Shown one piece after another: positions 35,368-42,632 of a stretch of DNA of 64,000 nucleotides. The translations under genes were made by a program, and so were the position numbers. The notes under the pieces are model-generated. The model ran no database searches. It was not told the DNA's origin and saw only the letters and a list, made by a program, of their open reading frames with translations. How positions within the stretch are numbered: position 1 is the stretch's first letter; every line of letters begins with the position of its first letter. This stretch comes from Candidatus Obscuribacterales bacterium (GTDB taxonomy: Bacteria; Cyanobacteriota; Vampirovibrionia; Obscuribacterales; Obscuribacteraceae), in NCBI GenBank assembly GCA_019745415.1, contig JAIETF010000025.1:62001-126000 (forward strand). The letters run 5' to 3'.

Positions 35368-36015
35368 TTATTGTAGACCTCTAAGAAGATTGTCGAAGTT
35401 CAAGTTGTAGATTTCTTGCGGATTAGCCCATTTGCTGAGCATACCGCTCAGCTCAAGACCAATTGCACCATGGGCGGTGCTCCAAAACATGGCAGCAATT
35501 TCAATATCGTTCAGTTTGCTGGACAAGAGCCCAGCCTTCTGGCAGTCAGATATCGTTCGCACCAAGACCATAAAGGTCTCGTAGCTCTGCTGGGCATCCA
35601 TCTCTTGCGAGAGATTACCTAAAGACAGTCGCCCACCAAAAACAAGCTTATAGAATGAAGGATTGCGAAGGGCGTTCTGGCGATAAGCAGCACCGAGAGC
35701 ACGCAAGCGCTTGAGAGGATCACTCTCTTTCAGGGCCTCCTCTTCTACTTCCCAAAGCCGCTTAAAACCCTCTTTCCATAACTCATCGAGCAGCCCTTCC
35801 TTGCTGCCGAAGGCAGTGTAGACCACCATTGTGGAAGCACCTACCTCTTCGGCAAGTTTGCGCAAGCTCAAAGACTCGGCTCCGCCTTCCGCCACCATGC
35901 GGCTGGCGGTTTCAAGAAGACTCAAACGCAAGCTATCTTTCTGTCGCTTCCTGAACTGGCCGGAGCCTTCAGGATCTTGCTTTTTCGAAGATTGTATAAC
36001 ACCGTTATTTTTCAT
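35368..36015 (-). CDS. TetR-family transcriptional repressor
   Basis: 215 residues from ATG 36015. Helix-turn-helix at about 45-65: SLRKLAEEVGASTMVVYTAF, preceded by LLETASRMVAEGGAE. The C-terminal ligand domain (TetR_C-like) ends with an acidic helix. An earlier in-frame TTG at 36057 lies upstream of the -10 and would not be transcribed from the promoter described here. Two tandem operators overlap the promoter and the start codon, so it very likely represses itself and the RetSat-like gene. Confidence 0.9.
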   Translation of the reverse strand: MKNNGVIQSSKKQDPEGSGQFRKRQKDSLRLSLLETASRMVAEGGAESLSLRKLAEEVGASTMVVYTAFGSKEGLLDELWKEGFKRLWEVEEEALKESDPLKRLRALGAAYRQNALRNPSFYKLVFGGRLSLGNLSQEMDAQQSYETFMVLVRTISDCQKAGLLSSKLNDIEIAAMFWSTAHGAIGLELSGMLSKWANPQEIYNLNFDNLLRGLQ

Positions 36016-36026
36016 AACAGTGTTAT
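35996..36026 (-). promoter_or_regulatory. Twin TetR operators over promoter and start codon
   Basis: Two 13-bp palindromes ATAAC-N3-GTTAT lie at 35996-36008 and 36014-36026, with centres 18 bases apart. Together they also form a 14-bp inverted repeat with one mismatch (35994-36028). One covers the -10 hexamer, the other codons 3-7 of the regulator. Confidence 0.75.
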
Positions 36027-36050
36027 ACCTCGGATAATCGACACTGTCAA
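36022..36050 (-). promoter_or_regulatory. Promoter of the TetR operon
   Basis: On the minus strand TTGACA (36050-36045), a 17-base spacer and TATAAC (36027-36022). The expected transcription start, 7 bases on, is 36015, the A of the ATG, so the mRNA may be leaderless. Confidence 0.75.
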
Positions 36051-36099
36051 TAGCCAAGCAGACAGTGAAAACGAAAGAAGCACGAACTCAATTACGAGC

Positions 36100-36942
36100 C
36101 TAGCTAAGACGAAAAGCTTTATTGGTCTGCCGGATTCTGCGACTGCCCAAAGTCGATCTGGCTTCTTTATATAGTTCCTTTGCCGGGTCAGCAGCGCGGG
36201 CGCGCAAAGCTGCCTTAATCAACGCAGCATATACTCGGTCAGAGGCTTCCACCCCTAGTATTCGCTGCGCAAACAGATTAGCCGCCTGCATCTCACCAAG
36301 TCCTAGGGCCAGTTCATAAGTAAGCGGACCTTCCTCGATAATTGACTTTAAGCAGCGCTCTCTCCAGTTTCTTATTTCGGTCTTGGAATAGGTTCGTAAA
36401 TCGGGAAACCAGATGTGGCAATCAAGCTCTGTAATATGCAAAAGTAGAAAGAATCCGAGAGAATGAAAGTAAGGTCTAAGATCTTCGTAGCGACGCCGTC
36501 GCAATAGCTGTCTCCAGACATGCCGAAGAAAAAGCTCTGAGATCTCGGTATCGAAATTAGCTTGTTTGAGCTCTCGATAGAAAGCCTCAGTGCGGGAACG
36601 TTCCCCGAGCCCTAGATTGAGCAAGACCAATTGGCCGACCAATTTAGAATCTGCTTGCCCCTGCAAGATGAGCTTTTCTTTGTCATTGCGATAGCGCTGC
36701 ACTATCAGCCGAGCCGGTTGATAGTTCTTCACCAAAGTAGCTACATCTTTAGCTATAACCGAGAAACACTGGTCGCCATCCATCTTGAAGTATTTTTTGA
36801 AGGCTCTAAGCGCACCCTTATAGTCGCGCTCTTCAAGCTTAACCCGAGCAGCGGCAAGCTCATCTTTAGCCTGACGCTCTTTGTCCAAGACAGCTTGACG
36901 CGCTTGCAGCACCGTGAGTATGTTGGGCTTAGCTGGGTTCAT
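36100..36942 (-). CDS. Helical repeat protein, divergent paralog of the next gene
   Basis: 280 residues from ATG 36942. An upstream in-frame start at 37014 would lie inside the divergent gene and add a basic peptide. All helical, Arg/Leu-rich, with TPR-like pairs (LEERDYKGALRAFKKYFKMD). It shares with 36991-37827 the core order Y-(E/Q)-x-L-x-PYF-x-x-x-G followed by YELALG. A perfect TATAAT lies 7 bases before the ATG. Function unknown. Confidence 0.65.
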   Translation of the reverse strand: MNPAKPNILTVLQARQAVLDKERQAKDELAAARVKLEERDYKGALRAFKKYFKMDGDQCFSVIAKDVATLVKNYQPARLIVQRYRNDKEKLILQGQADSKLVGQLVLLNLGLGERSRTEAFYRELKQANFDTEISELFLRHVWRQLLRRRRYEDLRPYFHSLGFFLLLHITELDCHIWFPDLRTYSKTEIRNWRERCLKSIIEEGPLTYELALGLGEMQAANLFAQRILGVEASDRVYAALIKAALRARAADPAKELYKEARSTLGSRRIRQTNKAFRLS

Positions 36943-36945
36943 GAA

Positions 36946-36961
36946 TCGATTATATAATCGA
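36946..36961. promoter_or_regulatory. Palindromic bidirectional promoter element
   Basis: TCGATTATATAATCGA is a perfect 16-bp palindrome in the 48-base gap between two divergent genes. It gives a consensus TATAAT on each strand (36953-36958 plus, 36954-36949 minus) overlapping by 2 bases. Consensus -35 boxes are not clear. Confidence 0.6.
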
Positions 36962-36990
36962 AACAGCCCCCGGCAAAGTGGAGAAATACA

Positions 36991-37827
36991 ATGCCGATAA
37001 GTAGTTGCGACCAAGACAGACTACAGCTAATCGAAAAAATCGAGAAAAGCTTTACGGAAGCAAGAAAACTAGAAATAGACGGAAAGCTTGAAGAGGCGCT
37101 AGAAGCATATCTGTTTGCCTTTGACAATGGACACCTGGTACCTGGCTGGGGCGGTGTCCGTTTGAGCTTCATTCCGGGAGCCATCGCTCGGCTTGGTCTG
37201 AAGCATAAGGCAGCTACTCTGGCGCTGCAAACCAGAAGAGACGCCAGAGAAACTTTGGTTAGAGGCGGAGAAAGAGATTTCGACGTCATTCACGAATGGC
37301 TGGCACTAAATCGCTACCTAGGCGAAAAAGACCGAGAAATGAAACTTCTCGCTGCACTGGATGAGAGCGGTGAACTGGACGAAGACCTGGAAGAACAGAT
37401 AATTGAAGAGAACTATGAAAGACTTTTGAGGGCAGGCAATTATCAAATTCTCGAACCTTACTTTGATACTTTCGGCAATAGATTCTTACACAATCTGCTC
37501 AACTTCGACGACGATACTCTACTGCCGCCAAGACTTCCACAAAAGGTTAATGCTGAAAGTTCAAGGGCAAGACGCAGTGCTCTTTGGGTTTCAGAAATTA
37601 AAAAAAGCGGACGCAATCTCTATGAACTAGCCCTTGGCATAAAGAGATGGGAGCATGCCGATGAGGTGGCCAGAAGAGTCTTGTCATATTGCCCGACAAT
37701 AGATTCACTGAACCAGTTGGAAGAGGTGGCTTTGCGCCTAAAGTGTAAAACACGACTCAAGAAGTTGAGAAGCCTGGCGAAGAAATTACTTTCGTCCGAA
37801 GAATTGGCAAAGATAGAAACCGCATAG
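36991..37827 (+). CDS. Helical repeat protein, divergent paralog of the previous gene
   Basis: 278 residues; GGAG lies 6 bases before the ATG. Helical with TPR-like start (ARKLEIDGKLEEALEAYLFA). It carries LLRAGNYQILEPYFDTFGNR and NLYELALGIKRWEHADEVAR, matching positions in the divergent neighbour (LLRRRRYEDLRPYFHSLGFF; TYELALGLGEMQAANLFAQR). No signal peptide. Function unknown. Confidence 0.7.
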   Translation: MPISSCDQDRLQLIEKIEKSFTEARKLEIDGKLEEALEAYLFAFDNGHLVPGWGGVRLSFIPGAIARLGLKHKAATLALQTRRDARETLVRGGERDFDVIHEWLALNRYLGEKDREMKLLAALDESGELDEDLEEQIIEENYERLLRAGNYQILEPYFDTFGNRFLHNLLNFDDDTLLPPRLPQKVNAESSRARRSALWVSEIKKSGRNLYELALGIKRWEHADEVARRVLSYCPTIDSLNQLEEVALRLKCKTRLKKLRSLAKKLLSSEELAKIETA

Positions 37828-37891
37828 ATAGTGCCAAAGAAGCCTTAATTTAGAATACTTTCTACCGCCCGAAGCAAGAGACTGGACCTTT

Positions 37892-38320
37892 CTACCGCTT
37901 ACATTTGCCCTTCAAAATAGCCAGCCTTTTTGCAGCCGCACTATTACCGGCCCGCTTACTTACTTCAAGCATATAATCGAAGCAAGATTTCTCGGGCAAG
38001 GTCCTAAACACTTCCTGCTCTATTGACTCTGCTAAAGCATCCTCTTTGGTGGCAAGAAGTACCTCATAGTATTCAAAGGGGCGGCGCAGATAAATGTATC
38101 TCTTATCATAAGGTACGAGCTTGTTGCCTCTTACATACTCCAGTTCTTCTGCTACAAGCTTAGATTCGGCCACGGCCGTATCATGCGCTTCCTTGTATTT
38201 GCGTTGAGCAACTAACTTGCTGAAGGCTTCGGGTTCAACAAGCGCCGACTGGGCAGGTTCGTTGGCAAAAGCAGCTTGAACCATAGAAATAAGTATCAAA
38301 GCCAAAACTGTTTTCTTCAT
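37892..38320 (-). CDS. Small secreted protein, function unknown
   Basis: 142 residues from ATG 38320, with GGGAG 5 bases upstream. Signal peptide MKKTVLALILISMVQAAFA, then an acidic helical mature domain with two Cys (SCFDYMLEV and the C-terminal KGKCKR) that could form a disulfide. TTG 38332 upstream is part of the binding site region. No family recognised. Confidence 0.7.
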   Translation of the reverse strand: MKKTVLALILISMVQAAFANEPAQSALVEPEAFSKLVAQRKYKEAHDTAVAESKLVAEELEYVRGNKLVPYDKRYIYLRRPFEYYEVLLATKEDALAESIEQEVFRTLPEKSCFDYMLEVSKRAGNSAAAKRLAILKGKCKR

Positions 38321-38414
38321 TGCCACTCCCAAAAGCTCTGGTGAAATTCAGAACGAAACGAACTCATCTCCTTGATTTTATTGAGGCAAAAAGCTTCAAT
38401 CTTAACTTCATGCC

Positions 38415-38906
38415 TCAATGCCCTGAGATCTTGTGAAAGTAAGCGAGCCCTTGCATGGCAACACCAAGAAAGACAATAACTCCAAGAACAGCAAGAAAAG
38501 CTTTGCCAACTGCAAAATCACTGGCATCCTTAGCTTTCTTCATTTCTTCCGGATCTTCGATAATCTTGATGAGATTTGCAACAGTCTTTTTCTCGCCGCC
38601 AATCAGGTTTCTAATCAAATAGAATGGCGTCATTACCAAACCAAAGGGAATCCCCCACCATCCGGCCAGAAGCGTTACCGCAGTCGAGGCAAGCAACCCT
38701 CTCGTTTGCTCTGGAGTACCACGCAGAAAGTAATCAGTTGTCTTCCAAGAAGTCATAAAGACTAAGGACCAGACCATGAAGTAACGGACCACTTCTGAAT
38801 TCATGGTCACCATCGTTCCTTTAAAGTTGGCGCCGCCAGACTTAATCTCATCCACATTGGCGGCCAACCACTCCGAAAATGTTATATCTGCAGTTTTTAA
38901 AGCCAT
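38415..38906 (-). CDS. Small membrane protein, function unknown
   Basis: 163 residues with about three membrane helices: one near 40-58, one with GWWGIPFGLVMTPFYLI at about 80-100, and a C-terminal one (AFLAVLGVIVFLGVAMQGLA). The GWWGIP motif occurs in small uncharacterised bacterial membrane proteins; no function is implied. Same strand as the secreted protein downstream. Confidence 0.65.
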   Translation of the reverse strand: MALKTADITFSEWLAANVDEIKSGGANFKGTMVTMNSEVVRYFMVWSLVFMTSWKTTDYFLRGTPEQTRGLLASTAVTLLAGWWGIPFGLVMTPFYLIRNLIGGEKKTVANLIKIIEDPEEMKKAKDASDFAVGKAFLAVLGVIVFLGVAMQGLAYFHKISGH

Positions 38907-39025
38907 CTTTTAATCCCTATAAGAACTCAAAAAGAGTTTCCTAGTCTTTTTTACCCAAGATATTTATAGGTGAACAAAACGGGTATGAAATAATAATCGC
39001 CCATAGTCGAAACATTAACTACCTT

Positions 39026-40030
39026 ATGCAAAAACTTACCGCGCACCTGATCAAGCAAGTCAACAAATTCTCACTCTTTCTTACGCTCGGACCATTTTTA
39101 CTTGCTCTCATAATTACTTGCTTTTGCTCCAACCTAATCTATAACGCAATCTACGGCCCATTTCCTGTAGATGAAAAATATCTCTCCTCTCTGAAAAGTG
39201 TATGGAACGCTGACAAATACTACGTTTCACTTAAAGGTCCTGAAATAATACCGTCACCCTATGTGATAGTACCAACTCGCAAGGGCGAAACACCAGATCC
39301 AGAGAAAGCCAAAGAACAGATTGCTATTTTGATAATGCCACCACGCATTATCTTCGTGCAACTGCCTAAAGACCAAAAGCTGTCCACCGAATTAACCGGC
39401 AAGCTAACTAGTATTGACAGAGACCTGCTCAAGCTCTTTGAAGAAGATAACAAGAATGATCCTGACGTGATACGGGCCACCCTGCCTTTCATGCTCGATG
39501 CCAGTAATGATTTCAGCACAGATATCACAATCTATGCAGTTGTGGCCTTTGCACTTTTGGCAGCGACAGCTTATGCCGGCATCCCCCTTTTAGTATGGCA
39601 AAATGCCGAACAACACCCGGTCAACCGAGCTCTGAAAAAATTCGGAAATCTTCGCGAGATCACCGCCACTGTAGACAGCGAAGGGCTGACAGCTGTCCAA
39701 TTCGGACCGGCAGTTCTCACCCATTCCTTCCTATTCTTTCCCAAGCTGAAAGAGCTAGTGGCAATCAAACTATCAGACATAGTCTGGGCTTACAAACAGG
39801 ACAGCGAAAACGAAGTAAAAAGACCAAGCAACCTGACAATCTGGACCCGTGACGGAAAGAAAGCCGAAATCATGATCTCAAAGAATGATATAGAGAGACT
39901 ACTGAGCTTGCTGCCAGAGAAAAATCCACATGCGTACTTTGGCTTCGACCCCAAACTCTGGCTCACCTGGAGAAGCAAACCCCAAACTCTTGTTGATGAA
40001 GTTGATGCTCGCCGCAACGCCCAGGCTTAA
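39026..40030 (+). CDS. Two-helix membrane protein, function unknown
   Basis: 334 residues. A first membrane helix at about 18-40 (FLTLGPFLLALIITCFC), an external domain of ~130 residues, a second helix near 170-190 (ITIYAVVAFALLAATAYAGI), and a cytosolic C-terminal domain (about 200-330). That domain is strand-rich, with a PH-like pattern (VAIKLSDIVWAYKQD, then TIWTRDGKKAEIMI). PH-like is my inference. No family recognised. Confidence 0.65.
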   Translation: MQKLTAHLIKQVNKFSLFLTLGPFLLALIITCFCSNLIYNAIYGPFPVDEKYLSSLKSVWNADKYYVSLKGPEIIPSPYVIVPTRKGETPDPEKAKEQIAILIMPPRIIFVQLPKDQKLSTELTGKLTSIDRDLLKLFEEDNKNDPDVIRATLPFMLDASNDFSTDITIYAVVAFALLAATAYAGIPLLVWQNAEQHPVNRALKKFGNLREITATVDSEGLTAVQFGPAVLTHSFLFFPKLKELVAIKLSDIVWAYKQDSENEVKRPSNLTIWTRDGKKAEIMISKNDIERLLSLLPEKNPHAYFGFDPKLWLTWRSKPQTLVDEVDARRNAQA

Positions 40031-40038
40031 ATAGCCAA

Positions 40039-42561
40039 TTATCTCTCTTTCGACTTGGCTTCCAGCTCGGCAATCACAGAAGCTTCTTTCTTAGCTTCCT
40101 CTTTTAATGATGCCTTTTCATAGGCTTTCAGCAAAGCACGCCGACCACTAAGCCAACCAGGATAGAGCTCAACCGCTTTCTTGAGATTCTCCAAACCTTC
40201 CTTGCGCTCGGCGGCATCTTTAGATTCGGTCTGAGCGCCGCCGATAAGCAGATAGGCAGGTGCATAGTAGGGGTTCAATTGCAGAGCACGTCTGGCATAC
40301 TCTACCGCCGACTTATGATCGCCGCCCTTAATTGCAAGTTCTGCAGCCATAAGCAGAGCAGGATAAGACTTATCGTATACAGCATAAGCTTCTTGCGCGC
40401 TAGCCTTAGCTTTATCGACCTCACCCAGCAATAACTCAAGACGGGCACGCTCGACCAAAAGGCGAGATGCTAGATGGGGATTGCTCTCTTTCAAGCCGGG
40501 CAGATCGGCTGCAACTTGCTCAACAAGAGCGAGGGCTTCTTTTGGTTTGTCCTCTAGACGCAAAACTGAGGCGCTGTAAAGCACATAAAGATAATTACTC
40601 TTGCGACTATCCTCAGGTACTTTGTTCAACTCTTCGCGGGCCAAAGTCGGCATACCGGCGTCGACCAAAGCCTCTGCCATACCAAGGCGGAAGGCATCTT
40701 TGCGATCTGCCGGAATCACCTCGAAGACAGCCATCATATTGCGGGCGGCTGTTTCGGTCTGGTCGCGCAACAACTTGCACTTAGCCAGCATAAACGCATC
40801 ATCTACGGTGGCACCCTTGTCTTTATAGCCGACGACAAGATTCTCAAATTGGGTGGCGGCGTCACCGTAACGACCTTCTTCAAAGAGAAGCGAAGCCAGA
40901 GAGCGCATAACATCTACACGTCCCGGGTCATCAGGCGATGCGCTGGGCGAAAGCTGTTGCACAGCCATTGCTGTCACGAAAGCAGCTTCTGCCTTCATAT
41001 AGTCATCGTCCTCGGCATAGCAAAATCCGAGAGAAACCATATCTTTGATTGAAGTTGGCACAATATTGAGGGCGCGGGTGTATTCTTTGGCGGCTTTGCT
41101 AAACAGGCGCTTCTGAATGTAATAGGCACCTAGAGCCCGGTGCGGCGTCGGATCTGTCTGATTAAGATTGGCGGCTTCCACAAATTCTTGCACCGCTTTT
41201 TCTTCTTCGCCAAGAGCCATCAGCACATTGGCATAGCCTAGGTGCAGAGCTGCCGTTTTTGGGTGCCGGGTAATCTGATCTTTATACTCTTCGGCCAAGT
41301 CTGTATAGCGCTTTTCGCTCACCAATAGCTTGTAGAGCTTCTCTCTAACCGGAGCGTTCTCGGGGTCACCGGCAAGAGCCTCTTTCAAATTATCGATGGC
41401 TTTATTGGTATTACCAGCGGTGACATTCAAGTTTGCCAGTTCAGCCAGCTCGAAACTTTTCTCTTTAGAGAGTTCTACTGCTTTGGTCTGGTCAGATAAG
41501 GCTCCGGCGATATCGCCACGCAAACGTTTAACAGTAGAGCGATTGCGATAATACTTAGCAGTCTGCTCAAGGGCGATTGCCTTGTCCAGTTGGTCAAGAG
41601 CCTCGCGCAGACGCCACTGCTGAATATAAATCTGAGCCAGGCGGAAGTGTGCAGAGGCACTTTTAGGGCTCAGCTTGATGCCTGACAGGGCAGTATCAAG
41701 AGCACCGTCAAAGTCGTTGCGGGCAAGCTTCACATCGATAAGCATATCGCGAGCCTCAGTAAGCTGGGGCTCTGCCTTGAGAGTTTCCACCAAGACGTCT
41801 TCGGCGGCCTGGTTATTCTTCAACCATTTCTGCTGCAGAAATGCGATGGTGCGCAGGGCCCAGGCAAAGCGCTTGTCGCCTTCATAGGCTTTTCGACTAA
41901 GCTCACAGGCTTTATCGGCTTGCCCTTTTTTGCCTGCTATACAAGCGAGGGTGTAGTTATAGAGAGTGTCTGTGCTCAAGACCGGCGAATCTGCAGGCAA
42001 AGACTGCATAAAGGAAAGAGCCTTATCAAAATGACCTTCGGCAATCTCATTCATAGCCCTGACCACGTTCTCGCAAAGTGCGAGCCTCACTTGGTCGTTA
42101 TCATCCTTTGAATTTGCCACTACTTTTGAGGCGCCTTCATCTTCGCCCTCTACTGTCTTCAAAACAGCGGCAGTCTTATCGGCTTTGCCGACATACATAT
42201 AGGCAAAGGCAAGCCAGGCCTGCAGATAGCTGCGCTTGATGCGAGCCACGGGAGAAAGAGTAACGAGTGTTCCTATCTTCTGCTGCGCCAGCAAGTTCTC
42301 CAACCTGGCGGCGGTAGCGTTCCAATCTCCGGCATTCATGGTCTTGATTGTCAGACTATCGACATATTGATATGCAGGCTTCTGCGCGGCTGCCTTCTTA
42401 GATTTGCCCTTAGGCTTGGCCGTAGATGCCGAACTTTCTGATGTACTTTCTACTGTACCTACTTTCTTAGCGGCGGCAGCAGCTTCTAAAAGAGGAAAAG
42501 CCAGTGATAAGGTGATCATCACCGAAAGTGTATTTCTGAATGTAAGCCTTTGACTTTGCAT
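40039..42561 (-). CDS. Large exported TPR protein
   Basis: 840 residues. Signal peptide (about 8-30, TLSVMITLSLAFPLLEAAAA), a Lys/Ser-rich linker, then TPRs over nearly the whole length, at least fifteen pairs, e.g. ASAHFRLAQIYIQQWRLREA and HRALGAYYIQKRLFSKAAKE. The plan is that of PEP-CTERM or PelB-type TPR secretion scaffolds, but no partner genes are adjacent. Probably a periplasmic assembly or adhesion scaffold. Confidence 0.85.
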   Translation of the reverse strand: MQSQRLTFRNTLSVMITLSLAFPLLEAAAAAKKVGTVESTSESSASTAKPKGKSKKAAAQKPAYQYVDSLTIKTMNAGDWNATAARLENLLAQQKIGTLVTLSPVARIKRSYLQAWLAFAYMYVGKADKTAAVLKTVEGEDEGASKVVANSKDDNDQVRLALCENVVRAMNEIAEGHFDKALSFMQSLPADSPVLSTDTLYNYTLACIAGKKGQADKACELSRKAYEGDKRFAWALRTIAFLQQKWLKNNQAAEDVLVETLKAEPQLTEARDMLIDVKLARNDFDGALDTALSGIKLSPKSASAHFRLAQIYIQQWRLREALDQLDKAIALEQTAKYYRNRSTVKRLRGDIAGALSDQTKAVELSKEKSFELAELANLNVTAGNTNKAIDNLKEALAGDPENAPVREKLYKLLVSEKRYTDLAEEYKDQITRHPKTAALHLGYANVLMALGEEEKAVQEFVEAANLNQTDPTPHRALGAYYIQKRLFSKAAKEYTRALNIVPTSIKDMVSLGFCYAEDDDYMKAEAAFVTAMAVQQLSPSASPDDPGRVDVMRSLASLLFEEGRYGDAATQFENLVVGYKDKGATVDDAFMLAKCKLLRDQTETAARNMMAVFEVIPADRKDAFRLGMAEALVDAGMPTLAREELNKVPEDSRKSNYLYVLYSASVLRLEDKPKEALALVEQVAADLPGLKESNPHLASRLLVERARLELLLGEVDKAKASAQEAYAVYDKSYPALLMAAELAIKGGDHKSAVEYARRALQLNPYYAPAYLLIGGAQTESKDAAERKEGLENLKKAVELYPGWLSGRRALLKAYEKASLKEEAKKEASVIAELEAKSKER

Positions 42562-42632
42562 TTTCTACCTATTAAATAGAGTCTTTATTGAGTGATTTTG
42601 TCAGAACAAGTATCTACCGGTGTCAGTGTGAA

